From assembly GCA_046347015.1 (NCBI GenBank), contig JAXMHA010000008.1, positions 1-64,000 of the forward strand: 64,000 bases of DNA, written 5' to 3'. Position 1 is the stretch's first letter; each line of letters opens with the position of its first letter. The notes under the pieces were generated by a model. It was not told where the DNA came from. It searched no databases and saw nothing but the letters and a program-made list of their open reading frames with translations. The stretch comes from Dokdonella_A sp046347015 (GTDB lineage: Bacteria > Pseudomonadota > Gammaproteobacteria > Xanthomonadales > Rhodanobacteraceae). The translations under genes and the position numbers were made by a program. This document shows positions 17,579 through 25,834 of the stretch, in pieces.

Positions 17579-17676
17579 GCGGAAGCTTTGCTTTGAAAGA
17601 TGTCGCGCGCAAGCGCGAAAGCCTTGCTTCAATCGCGCGCAAGCGCGAAAGCTCTGCTCCGAAGCAGGTCGCGCAA
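17579..17676. repeat. 98-bp perfect inverted repeat, right arm
   Basis: Exact reverse complement of 14020-14117; part of the right tandem array of repeat copy 2, 85 bp from the end of gapA. Confidence 0.92.
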
Positions 17677-17760
17677 AGCGCGAAAGCCTTGCCTTGGGCG
17701 ACGCGCAGCACCAAATCCGGCGCCCTCGCGCAGCGAGCGGAAGCCCCGCTGCCGCACCCC

Positions 17761-18771
17761 CTACTTGGCGTTGGCGAACGCCACCGTCATGTCGAGCATG
17801 CGGTTCGAGAAGCCCCACTCGTTGTCGTACCACGAGCACACCTTGACCATCGTGCCCTGCATGACGCGGGTCTGCGTCGCGTCGTAGGTCGACGACAACG
17901 GGTTGTGGTTGAAGTCGACCGAAACCAGCGGTTCGCGGTTGACGGCGACGACGCCTTTCATCGGGCCATCGGCGGCGGCCTGCATCGCGCGGTCGATTTC
18001 CTCGCGCGTGGTCGCGCGCGACGCGACGAAGGTCAAATCCACCAGCGACACGTTCAACGTCGGCACGCGCACCGAGAAACCGTCGAGGCGGCCGTTCAAT
18101 TCCGGCAGCACGAGGCCGACCGCGGCGGCGGCGCCGGTCTTGGTCGGGATCTGGCTCATCGTCGCCGAGCGCGCGCGGCGCAGGTCCTTGTGGTACACGT
18201 CGGTCAGCACCTGATCGTTCGTGTACGCGTGGATCGTCGTCATCAGGCCGTGCTCGATGCCGATCGCCTCGTGCAGCACCTTCGCCATCGGCGCAAGGCA
18301 ATTGGTCGTGCACGATGCGTTCGAGATGACCTGGTCGGTCGCCTTGATCTTGTCGTGGTTGACGCCGTAGACGAAGGTGCCGTCGACGTCGGTGCCGGGC
18401 GCCGAAATCAGCACCTTGCGCGCGCCGGCGGCGAGGTGCGCGGACGCCTTGGCCTTGCTGGTGAAGAGGCCCGTCGATTCCAGCACGATGTCGACGCCGA
18501 GATCCTTCCACGGCAGCTTGGCCGGGTCGCGCTCGGCGCAGACGCGGATGCGGTCGCCGGCGACGACCATGTCGCTGCCCTCGACCTTCACGTCGAACGG
18601 AAAGCGCCCGTGGGTCGTGTCGTGGCGTGTCAGGTGCGCGTTGGTCTCGGCATCCCCCAGGTCATTGATTGCCACCACCCGGATCTCGCCGGTTCGATGC
18701 GCCTCGTACAGCGCGCGCAGGATGTTGCGGCCGATGCGGCCGTAGCCGTTGATGGCGACCTTGATGGCCAT
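17761..18771 (-). CDS. gapA: Type I glyceraldehyde-3-phosphate dehydrogenase
   Basis: Cytoplasmic glycolytic/gluconeogenic enzyme, NAD-dependent oxidation and phosphorylation of glyceraldehyde-3-phosphate. The 336-residue product shows NGYGRIGRN (8-16) for nucleotide binding, an Asp after the second strand (INDLGD, about 35-40) pointing to NAD rather than NADP, the active-site SNASCTTNC (C154) and the catalytic His of TTIHAYTNDQ (H181), plus the C-terminal WYDNEWGFSNRM. Start ATG has GGGAGG about 10 nt upstream. It appears to be a single-gene unit with its own promoter; its 3' end faces repeat copy 2. Confidence 0.96.
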   Translation of the reverse strand: MAIKVAINGYGRIGRNILRALYEAHRTGEIRVVAINDLGDAETNAHLTRHDTTHGRFPFDVKVEGSDMVVAGDRIRVCAERDPAKLPWKDLGVDIVLESTGLFTSKAKASAHLAAGARKVLISAPGTDVDGTFVYGVNHDKIKATDQVISNASCTTNCLAPMAKVLHEAIGIEHGLMTTIHAYTNDQVLTDVYHKDLRRARSATMSQIPTKTGAAAAVGLVLPELNGRLDGFSVRVPTLNVSLVDLTFVASRATTREEIDRAMQAAADGPMKGVVAVNREPLVSVDFNHNPLSSTYDATQTRVMQGTMVKVCSWYDNEWGFSNRMLDMTVAFANAK

Positions 18772-18823
18772 GGATCGAAGTCCTCCCGGGCTGGAAATGC
18801 GAAACGGATGCCGTGAAACGCGT

Positions 18824-18829
18824 ATTCTA
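18824..18829 (-). promoter_or_regulatory. Candidate -10 of gapA
   Basis: On the minus strand TAGAAT lies about 50 nt upstream of the gapA start. No convincing -35 is seen 16-18 nt further up, so this is tentative. The gap 18772-19224 between divergent gapA and pilA otherwise holds a CRP/Clp-like site and the pilA sigma-54 promoter; no RNA gene was recognised. Confidence 0.35.
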
Positions 18830-19017
18830 TCGGTTCAAGCTCGCACCTTGGGTCGCGCGGGAGCGCGGGGAGGAGCAAGGCGCCGGGAAGCGCGGGACGT
18901 ACACCCCTGAACTGGGCTGCCGGCCGCCGGCGGGCCGGGTTTGATCCGGCCACGCCACCGTGGCGCGCGCAATTCCGTCACTTCGTGACACTGCCGCCGG
19001 GGTGGGATCGGCATTCG

Positions 19018-19033
19018 TGTGACGCCGGTCACG
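19018..19033. promoter_or_regulatory. CRP/Clp-like binding site upstream of pilA
   Basis: TGTGA-CGCCGG-TCACG matches the CRP/Clp consensus TGTGA-N6-TCACA at nine of ten defined positions. It lies about 70 nt upstream of the sigma-54 promoter of pilA and within the gapA-pilA divergent gap. Clp is the CRP homologue of Xanthomonas; binding here is inferred from sequence only. Confidence 0.4.
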
Positions 19034-19083
19034 CTTCGGGACGATCCGGGTCCAGGTTCACGTTTTCCCAACGGTTTCCGGCC

Positions 19084-19100
19084 TTGGCACGGAAGCTGCT
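19084..19100 (+). promoter_or_regulatory. Sigma-54 (RpoN) promoter of pilA
   Basis: TTGGCACG-GAAG-CTGCT agrees with the -24/-12 consensus TTGGCACG-N4-TTGCT, with GG at 19086-19087 and GC at 19098-19099 exactly 12 apart; only one base of the -12 element departs. Transcription would start near 19111, giving a leader of about 114 nt before the pilA ATG. PilR/RpoN control of pilA is established in Pseudomonas and Xylella. Confidence 0.7.
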
Positions 19101-19224
19101 GTGTCATTCCCGCGGGCCGTCGATGCGCCTTCGGGAACCACGACGGGATGCGGGCCAGACCGGATCACGGTCGGCGGCTCAGGGGAAATCCGGTTTGCAA
19201 CCCAACAGCAGAGGAACCACGCAC

Positions 19225-19654
19225 ATGAACATCCAGAATTTCAGAAAGACCCAAGGCTTCACGCTCATCGAGTTGATGATCGTCATCGCGATCATCGCCA
19301 TTTTGGCGGCCATCGCGCTGCCGGCGTACCAGAACTACACGATCCGCGCGAAAGTTTCGGAAGCGATCCTTGCCGGCGACGCGTGCAAGACGTCGGTCGA
19401 AACGGCTTCGTCCTCGGCGCACTGAACTTGGTCACGGCCACGAACAGCGGCTACGTGTTCCCGGGCGCGACCAGCTATGTCAGCGGCGTCGCGATCACCA
19501 ACGCGACTGGCGTCGTCACCGCGACGTCGACCGTTCCCAATGCTGCCGGCTCTATCGTATTGACCCCGACTGCGGTCGCCGTCCAGCGCACAGTTGACTT
19601 GAAGTGCACTTCACCCGACATCTCGCCGAAGTACTCCCGGCAACTTGCCGCTGA
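19225..19654 (+). pseudogene. pilA: Type IV major pilin pilA, broken by two one-base frameshifts
   Basis: The start MNIQNFRKTQGFTLIELM is a textbook type IV prepilin: short leader ending in Gly, F+1 and E+5, then the hydrophobic helix. In the first frame the protein stops after 66 residues (stop at 19423-19425). Shifting by one base near 19410-19420 restores ALNLVTATNSGYVF and onward through CTSPDISPKY. A second one-base shift at about 19634 restores the classical pilin end LPATCR with a stop at 19652-19654 and a second Cys for the D-loop disulfide. Reconstructed length is 143 residues, exactly the family size. Both shifts are explained by one lost base each. Either sequencing/assembly error or recent decay; I cannot tell which. 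It has its own sigma-54 promoter. Confidence 0.85.
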
Positions 19655-19723
19655 TATACGCGAGGTTGGTGAGTTCGAGAAGTCCCGGCACAATGCCGAG
19701 ACTTTTCGTTTGGGGGCCGGCAA

Positions 19724-21615
19724 ATGTCGAACCGGGTTCGCCTTGCGCTGATCGGCTCGCTGCTCGTCACCGTCGCCGTGTACTGGGTCGGCCTGTCCGG
19801 CCCGCTGGTGTTCGACGATGCAGAACCTAGCGCCGCTGAACGATTGGCTGCAGGGCCGTACCGGCTGGCTGTCGGTGATCCTCGACAACCGCTCCGGCCT
19901 GTTCGGAGCGGTCAGCATCGAAGATGACATCGTTCGTCCTGGACATGTCGTCATCGCTGGTCCATGGTCTGGGCGTTCAAGGCCGGCAACCTGCTGCTGC
20001 ACCACTGCTGGGCGGCGTCGCCGGCGTTCGCGCTGTTCCGCACGTTTGCAACCGTTGGCGCGCTGACGGGCCGCGATCTCGCCCGGTTTTCGGCGTGGTG
20101 GGCCTGGTTCGCCGCATCGGTCTGGCTGCTGCATCCGTTGCTGGCCACGGTGCTTTATGTCGTGCAGCGCATGGCCATGCTGAGCGCCCTCTTCACGCTG
20201 CTTGCGATGCTCGCGTACGTGCATGGGCGCATCGCGGTCGAAGCGCAGCAGCGACGCCGCAGCTTCCTGTTGCTGCTGGTCGCAGTTCCGGTTTGCACCA
20301 TACTCGCCGCGCTGTCGAAGGAAAACGGCGTGCTGGCGCCAGGCGCACTTTGCGCGGTCATCGAACTGTTCGCGTTCCCGCCGGCGCCGGGAAAGCGACG
20401 CGCCACGCCCGCGAAGATTTTCATCGGCCTCGCGCTGTTCGCGCCAGCGATCGTCGCCATCGTGCTGACTGGCCAGGTCACGTTGGTGTACCTCGGGCTA
20501 TGCGAACCGGCCGTTCACGCTGACCGAGCGGCTGCTGACCGAAGCGCGCGTGCTGTGGGACTACATCCAGACGGTGATCGCGCCGGGTGGAACGCGGCTG
20601 GGGTCTATCACGACGACTATCCGTTGTCCCGTGGCCTGCTCGACCCGCCGACGACACTCATCGCGCTCGTTGCGTGGCCAGCGGCGTGGATCGCGTGGCG
20701 CTTGCGGCAAGCCATCCCGGCGGCTCGGCCTCCAGGCTCGGCATCTTCCTTGTCGGGCAGGCGCTGGAATCGACGGTGTTCCCGCTGCTGATCTATTCGA
20801 GCATCCGCAAGTACCTGCCGGCGGTCGGCATCATCTGGGCCATCGCCGGACTGCTGGCCTTCGCGATCGGGAAGCGAAGGTTCGAATGCACCATCCGGGT
20901 GGCGTATTCGCGACGGCAGCGTGCGTGCTCGTGGCCATCCTCGCCGCGGGCGGCGGCGCGTACTACGCCCTGGTCGAGACCTGCCGCAGGCGCAATCGCT
21001 TCTGGCCCACCCCGGTCCGGCAACCATCTGGTGGACCTTGATTCTTACAGGCCATGTCGAGCGGCCCCGGCCGCCGGGCTACGAAGACCTACGCGAAGCC
21101 AGCGCACGGTGACGACGACATTCGCCGGCTCGGCACCGTCGAAGGCGTCCTCATCGATTGCGCTTCCGGCAAGAGCCCGACTCCTGCAATCGGTGACGGA
21201 CATGTTCGCCGGGAAACCGAAGCGGATCGACATCGTCCTGATGCTCGCCGTGGTGACAGGATCGCTGAACGCCTTGCCCAGGACTCACGCCGCCGCAAAT
21301 GGCCGATGGCCTCTCGTCGATGCTCGATCGCGCGGGAGTTCGTCACGGCAAATGGAAGTCTGGCGCCAGAACCGCACGGTAATCTCGCCGTCTCCGGCGA
21401 CATGGACAAAGCCGTCGAAGAGGCGAAGCTCGCCTACGCCGACGGCGAGGCGCAACCGCAAGTCACGCTGTACGTTGCGAGAACTGCTGCCAGGCCAGCG
21501 ACGACCACCGGTACGGCAAAATGGCCGACAACTGGCGCGACAGATCAGGCCGGACGATACCCTGGCGCAGCAGCAGTTGCAGCAGTTGCGCGCGGGTAAG
21601 AAAACCGCGAACTAG
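19724..21615 (+). pseudogene. Pilin-glycosylation-type membrane/TPR protein, multiply frameshifted
   Basis: Pieces of one protein of about 630 residues are scattered over all three plus frames: MSNRVRLALIGSLLVTVAVYW and WVGLSGPLVFDD at the start, NLAPLNDWLQG, TSFVLDMSSSLVHGL, VWAFKAGNLLLHH, then a long clean stretch 19964-20495 (LHPLLATVLYVVQRMAML), GYANRPFTLTERLLTEARV, VYHDDYPLSRGLLDPP, QALESTVFPLLIYSS and a C-terminal part ending RPDDTLAQQQLQQLRAG before the stop at 21615. At least eight frame changes are needed. Membrane helices followed by TPR-like sequence, just after pilA, resemble the Wzy/PglL-like proteins next to pilin genes in Xanthomonadaceae. Function in pilin glycosylation is inference from context. 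Confidence 0.6.
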
Positions 21616-22740
21616 GGAAGTATCGGCGCTGCATTCACTCTCGCCGCGGCGATTGTCGTCGCAACACGCGACCGACCTTTCCACCGCCAGCCCGCAATGG
21701 GCAACGAGATCGGTTCCCTCGCTGTCGCTGAACAGCGCCGGACTCCAGCTCCCGTTACGTACCTTGAGCAGACTGGTCCTGGCTGGTTTGTGCGCAAGGA
21801 GGAGCGGCAACCGTGAACGCCAGGTGGTTCCCAGGAGGCCAGACCCGGCTGCCGGAACTGCCGGGCCGTCAAGAAGTCGTTCACGATCACCAACCGGGGC
21901 AGGCTGTCGCAAGACTCGTGCTGACCGCGAAAACCACGAACCAGCCAGCGTTACGCGTGCGGTAGAACAGATGGAAGCCATGCGCTCGAACCAGTATCCG
22001 GCGTCGACATCAAGGCGTTGATCGAAGAAAGGCCGCGATTGAACATTGCCGAGCAGTTCCGTGTCGATGCGTTGGTGTCTCGGTGACGGCAAACCTTCGG
22101 AAATCCGTCGTCGCTGCGGTGGCGAGCACGTACCGACTCGGCACAGGTGCACCACCGATCTGGGCGCTGGAGATCGCGAATGTCCTCGCGCAGGGCGAGT
22201 TGCGCGGCGAGATTCCAAGGGCGCGGCACCGCCTTCCTGAAGCTGTTGCGGGATTTGCGCATCTGAAACCCGATCACGCAACGGCAGAACAGGCACTCGC
22301 GGATGCAGCTGAACGCCGTGCGCGTTCATCGGCAGGCGGCCTACGATGATGCGCGTACCTCGAATTGGCACGGCGCGAGCGCCTCGCGTTGTACGCTTCG
22401 TCGGCCCTGCCGCAAGGCCGCGATGACGCGCCGGACTCGAGCACTGCAGTGAGGCTGCAGACTCTGGAGCGGAGTCCGTCCTGCCGTCCGGTTCGTGCCG
22501 AACGTGGTTCGCCATTTCCCGTGCAGGCGGGGTCAGTTCCTTCCCCAAGGAGTTGTCGGAAACTGGAGCGTCAATGCGCTGGAGTACTCGTTCCAGATCA
22601 ACCTCGTCAGGATCGCACTCGAGGTCGGCGCGGTGGACAAGGCCCGGCAACACCTTGCGATGGCCGAACAACTGAACAAGGCCGGCTACTACGACACCGT
22701 CATCGCCGATCTCAAGAATCGGGTCGCGGCGCTACACTGA
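21616..22740 (+). pseudogene. Degenerate TPR-like coding block, multiply frameshifted
   Basis: No intact gene. Protein-like fragments in different plus frames include AVEQMEAMRSNQYP, VDIKALIEERPRLNIAEQF, ASTYRLGTGAPPIWALEIAN, YLELARRERLAL and a good C-terminus GNWSVNALEYSFQINLVRI... ending KNRVAALH at the stop 22738-22740. The helical, Ala/Leu-rich end looks like TPR repeats, as in the neighbouring broken glycosylation-type gene. It may be the tail of a second copy that lost its membrane half, or the far end of the same locus. I do not recognise the first 200 bp. Frames become clean again at the next gene, only 42 bp further on. Confidence 0.45.
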
Positions 22741-22782
22741 CTTCATGAGTGCGGTTCAACCCGCTCCATTCGTGGATTTCCC

Positions 22783-23958
22783 ATGACGCTGCATCCCGAC
22801 GCTGCCAAGTTGCCCTTCCTGATCTTCGGCTCGCCGCTGATCGAGCAGCCCGAGGTCGACGAAGTCGTCGCGTGCATGGAGTCGTCGTGGCTCGGAACCG
22901 GGCCGCGCGTGGCTCGTTTCGAGCAGGACTTCGCGACGTACCAAGGCTTGCAGGCGACGCAGGTCGCGGCGGTGAACTCCTGCACCGCCGCGCTGCACGT
23001 CGGCATGGTCGCCGCGGGTCTCGAGCCCGGCAGCGAAGTCATCACCACGCCGCTGACGTTCTGCGCGACCGTCAACGCGATCATCCACGCCGGCCTGACG
23101 CCGGTGCTGGCCGATGTCGATCCGGCGACGCAGTGCCTCGATCCGGTCGCGATCGAAGCTGCGATCACGCCGCGCACGCGCGCGATCGTGCCGGTGCATT
23201 TCGCCGGGCGGCCGTGCGCCATGGACGCGATCATGGCGATCGCGGCGAAGCACGACCTGATCGTGATCGAGGATTGCGCACACGCGATCGAAACGACGGT
23301 CCACGGCCGCAAGGCGGGCACCTTCGGCGACTTTGGCTGCTTCAGTTTCTACGCAACCAAGAATGTCGTCTGCGGCGAGGGCGGCATGATCGTCGGCCGC
23401 GACGAGGCGCACATCGCACGCGCGAAAGTGCTGGCGCTGCACGGCATGAGCAAGGATGCGTGGCACCGCTTCGGCGATAAGGGCTACAAGCACTATCAGG
23501 TGGTCGAGGCGGGTTTCAAATACAACATGATGGATCTGCAGGCCGCGATCGGCATCCACCAGCTCGCGCGTGTCGAGCGCAACTGGCGGCGGCGCGAAGC
23601 CATTTGGGACCAATACATGGCGGCATTCGCCGGCCTGCCGATCGGCCTGCCCGCGCCGCCCGCACCCGGCACGAAGCACGCCTACCACCTGTTCACGATC
23701 ATGGTCGACGCGGCGCGCTGCGGCATCTCGCGTGATGCGTTCCTCGACGCGATGAACGCGCGTGGCATCGGTACCGGCGTGCACTACCTCGCCGTGCCCG
23801 AACACTCGTTCTACCGGCAACGCTACGGCTGGAAACCCGAACACTGGCCGCATGCGATGCGCCTCGGCCGCCAGACCGTCAGCCTGCCGCTGTCGCCGAA
23901 GTTGACGGATGCGGATGTAGAGCGCGTGATCGGGGCGGTGCGCGCCATCGTCGCGTAA
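22783..23958 (+). CDS. DegT/DnrJ/EryC1/StrS-family sugar aminotransferase
   Basis: PLP-dependent aminotransferase that converts a nucleotide-linked keto-sugar to an amino-sugar. The 391-residue product has the family layout: AVNSCTAALH (64-73) for phosphate binding, VIEDCAHAIE (161-170) with the PLP-contacting Asp, and the Schiff-base lysine in FYATKN (K193), followed by GEGGMIV. The C-terminal GTGVHYLAVPEHSFYRQRYG is typical of the ArnB/PseC/WecE group, but I cannot choose among their substrates. Start ATG at 22783 fits the homology; the ribosome site is poor. It is the first intact gene after the frameshift-rich block. It most likely makes an amino-sugar for the glycan genes that follow. 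Confidence 0.88.
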   Translation: MTLHPDAAKLPFLIFGSPLIEQPEVDEVVACMESSWLGTGPRVARFEQDFATYQGLQATQVAAVNSCTAALHVGMVAAGLEPGSEVITTPLTFCATVNAIIHAGLTPVLADVDPATQCLDPVAIEAAITPRTRAIVPVHFAGRPCAMDAIMAIAAKHDLIVIEDCAHAIETTVHGRKAGTFGDFGCFSFYATKNVVCGEGGMIVGRDEAHIARAKVLALHGMSKDAWHRFGDKGYKHYQVVEAGFKYNMMDLQAAIGIHQLARVERNWRRREAIWDQYMAAFAGLPIGLPAPPAPGTKHAYHLFTIMVDAARCGISRDAFLDAMNARGIGTGVHYLAVPEHSFYRQRYGWKPEHWPHAMRLGRQTVSLPLSPKLTDADVERVIGAVRAIVA

Positions 23959-24032
23959 CGGGGGAACGAAGTCGGGTTCACTTTGTTGCGCCGCGTTCCG
24001 TTGTCATCCGCGGCGTCCGAGCGCTTGCCGGA

Positions 24033-25115
24033 TCAACTCGACGGCTTGTCTTGTCCTACCCCGCCCCGACTGACCGCGACAAGCAGTTCATCCGCGCAGT
24101 GTTCAATGTTCCATTCGGTACGCACATGAATGGCAGTTTGGGCTGCGCGCGCCACCTCGATGGTGTAGTTGTCGCGCATCGAAATCAGCCGCTCCGCCAG
24201 GTCGCTGGCGTCGCCGACGCGATGCAAACTGCAGCGCGGACCAGACTCACCCACGGTCAACGAGCGGTACATCACGTGATCGGCCGCAACCACCGGAATC
24301 CCGGCCGTGAGTGCTTCCAGCAGTGACGTCGGAATGAAAACAGCATGATGCGCGCGGTAGGGAAACACGAACACATCGTGGTCGGCGAATGCTCGCGCGG
24401 CGTCCACTTCGTCATGCAATGTCACTGATAGCGTTGGGCAAAGTCGTCGCACGTGCTCCAGCAAACGATCGCGCATCACCGCGTTACGAAGGAACGGAAT
24501 GGCGATCGACAGACGAATTCCGGCGGCGGCAAGTCCCGAGCCTGCACGCAGGAGGTCGGCCAGGCCACGGACATCCAGGGCGTCCCGCAACTCCCGATGC
24601 GTCGGCTTCTGATAACCGCAAAGGAACAACGCGTCTCGCAAAACGGGACTTCGGGGTTGCCATTCCGGAACCGCACGACGCACGCCAAGCGGAATCGAAC
24701 GGATGCCCGGCCCTGCGCGTCCCACGGCAACCGATGGTCCGAAACGGCGACTCAGCTCGCCGAATCCGAGTCCGACGCAGCTGTAAAAGACCGGAACAGA
24801 CGTGACGCCGAAGCGCGCGCACACGGCCGCCGTCTGCTTCAACAGCCAGGCATTTCCCAACCGACGCAGGCGACGGAAGGTGCCCCACGGGAATACCACG
24901 ACCGCGTCGGAAGTAGCGCCCGATCGGAGATGTCGATCGAGTTCCTGCAAGACTTGCCTAATCGCGGCAGCGCCGGATGCGCCGGGCGCTCCGCAGATGA
25001 CTTCCACGCGCATTCCCCGATCTCTTAGGGTCTCGGCAAGGTCGGCCACGAGTAGCTTGCGTCCTTCGGTCAGCGGCGGCGCGACTCCCGGAGCCACCAG
25101 GACGATGGCTTTCAC
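24033..25115 (-). CDS. GT4-type glycosyltransferase
   Basis: A 360-residue GT-B fold glycosyltransferase. The N-terminal half opens VKAIVLVAPGVAPPLTEGRK, a typical Rossmann start with the Gly-rich acceptor loop. The C-terminal half has DHDVFVFPYRAHHAVFIPTSLLEAL (split here as FPYRAHH and PTSLLEAL), matching the donor-binding EX7E-like region with the second acidic residue in SLLEAL, and GIPVVAAD. Sugar and acceptor unknown. GTG at 25115 overlaps the stop of the upstream methyltransferase (GTGA), which decides this start over an in-frame one at 25211. It is the last gene of the overlapping set 27468-24033. Base composition is visibly less GC-rich than that of the housekeeping genes nearby. Confidence 0.8.
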   Translation of the reverse strand: MKAIVLVAPGVAPPLTEGRKLLVADLAETLRDRGMRVEVICGAPGASGAAAIRQVLQELDRHLRSGATSDAVVVFPWGTFRRLRRLGNAWLLKQTAAVCARFGVTSVPVFYSCVGLGFGELSRRFGPSVAVGRAGPGIRSIPLGVRRAVPEWQPRSPVLRDALFLCGYQKPTHRELRDALDVRGLADLLRAGSGLAAAGIRLSIAIPFLRNAVMRDRLLEHVRRLCPTLSVTLHDEVDAARAFADHDVFVFPYRAHHAVFIPTSLLEALTAGIPVVAADHVMYRSLTVGESGPRCSLHRVGDASDLAERLISMRDNYTIEVARAAQTAIHVRTEWNIEHCADELLVAVSRGGVGQDKPSS

Positions 25116-25834
25116 GGCTTTCGCGCCGTGAGCAGGAATTGTTCGGACATCCTCGGCCACCGGCTTCCCAGTCGAGCAGCGCTGCGCACGAGCCAGCTCA
25201 TTGGCAACCACGCAAGTGGCAGTAGCAAGAAGTTGCCGAGCCCTCGAATATTCGTTACGTCCAAGCCCGATGCTTTGACCATGGCTTGTGCATCCGTAAT
25301 GCTTACCCTGAAATCGTTCTCGGGCCGTTTGCGGAGAAGTGTTCGGTAGAGTGCGACTGGGACCTTGAAGGCGCTACGTCCATCATGGCTGTAGAAATCC
25401 ACGATCAACGTTCCTCCGGGCTTCAACACCCTCGCCATTTCGTTGATCAGGATCGCCTGCATCGCAGGCTCGAAAAGGTGCAGAAAGCGGGAGCTCGCGA
25501 CCACATCAAATGATCCATCGAAAAAAGGAAGCCTTGAAGCGTCGCCAACGCTGTAGGCGATGCCGTCACGATCTGGAAACGTCAACCGGGCCTCGCTGAG
25601 CATGGCCGGCGTCAAGTCACTCGCGACGACCAACCCGGCGGCATGAGCCAGCACGGGCAACATCTGTCCTGTCCCGGTTGCGACATCCAAAATTCGCTGC
25701 GCCTGTCCTACAGACTGTGCCACTGCGGCGCGCTGCAGGATTCGGAACAACCGGCCGTAGCGGGAACCATACCGCGTAGCCTCATAGCTCGCTGCCTCAC
25801 TGGTGTAGAAGCCGCGGTGATCAGTTGCCACCAT
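25112..25834 (-). CDS. SAM-dependent methyltransferase (class I)
   Basis: 240 residues. SAM motif I is ILDVATGTGQ (about 48-57), motif II region VASDLTPAML with the acidic residue after strand 2, then VGDASRLPFFDGSFDVV (about 96-112) and a VLKPGGTLIVDF post-motif III. This is the UbiE/Methyltransf_11 layout. No substrate-specific feature was recognised; a glycan or lipid-linked sugar is plausible from the company it keeps. The start overlaps the end of the membrane-protein gene by 14 nt and its stop overlaps the GT4 start, so it is embedded in an operon. Possible paralogue-by-function of the second methyltransferase at 26708-27478, although the sequences are not close. Confidence 0.85.
   Translation of the reverse strand: MVATDHRGFYTSEAASYEATRYGSRYGRLFRILQRAAVAQSVGQAQRILDVATGTGQMLPVLAHAAGLVVASDLTPAMLSEARLTFPDRDGIAYSVGDASRLPFFDGSFDVVASSRFLHLFEPAMQAILINEMARVLKPGGTLIVDFYSHDGRSAFKVPVALYRTLLRKRPENDFRVSITDAQAMVKASGLDVTNIRGLGNFLLLPLAWLPMSWLVRSAARLGSRWPRMSEQFLLTARKP

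Larger units (their letters stand above)
16985..17745. repeat. Structured palindromic repeat, copy 2 (in a convergent gap)
   Basis: This occupies almost all of the 859-bp gap between the GNAT gene and convergent gapA; the first 80 bases after GNAT show nothing recognisable. Left array units (16992-17090), hairpin 17092-17101/17108-17117 (10-bp stem), hairpin 17144-17154/17160-17170, a core, hairpin 17489-17499/17505-17515, hairpin 17541-17551/17558-17568 (11-bp stem) and a right array in reverse orientation (17575-17745). The element as a whole is one long imperfect palindrome centred near 17330. No transposase, integrase or credible protein frame is present, so it is non-autonomous or not a transposon at all. 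Confidence 0.88.

Noticed and set aside
13972..17745. Insertion sequence or transposon flanked by the repeats
   Set aside because: No transposase or integrase frame lies within or between the copies and no target-site duplication was recognised; hlyIII, UspA and GNAT genes look like ordinary chromosomal genes.
18835..19107. A 90-codon minus-strand frame in the gapA-pilA gap
   Set aside because: No ribosome site, no recognisable motif, and it covers the sigma-54 promoter and the CRP-like site.
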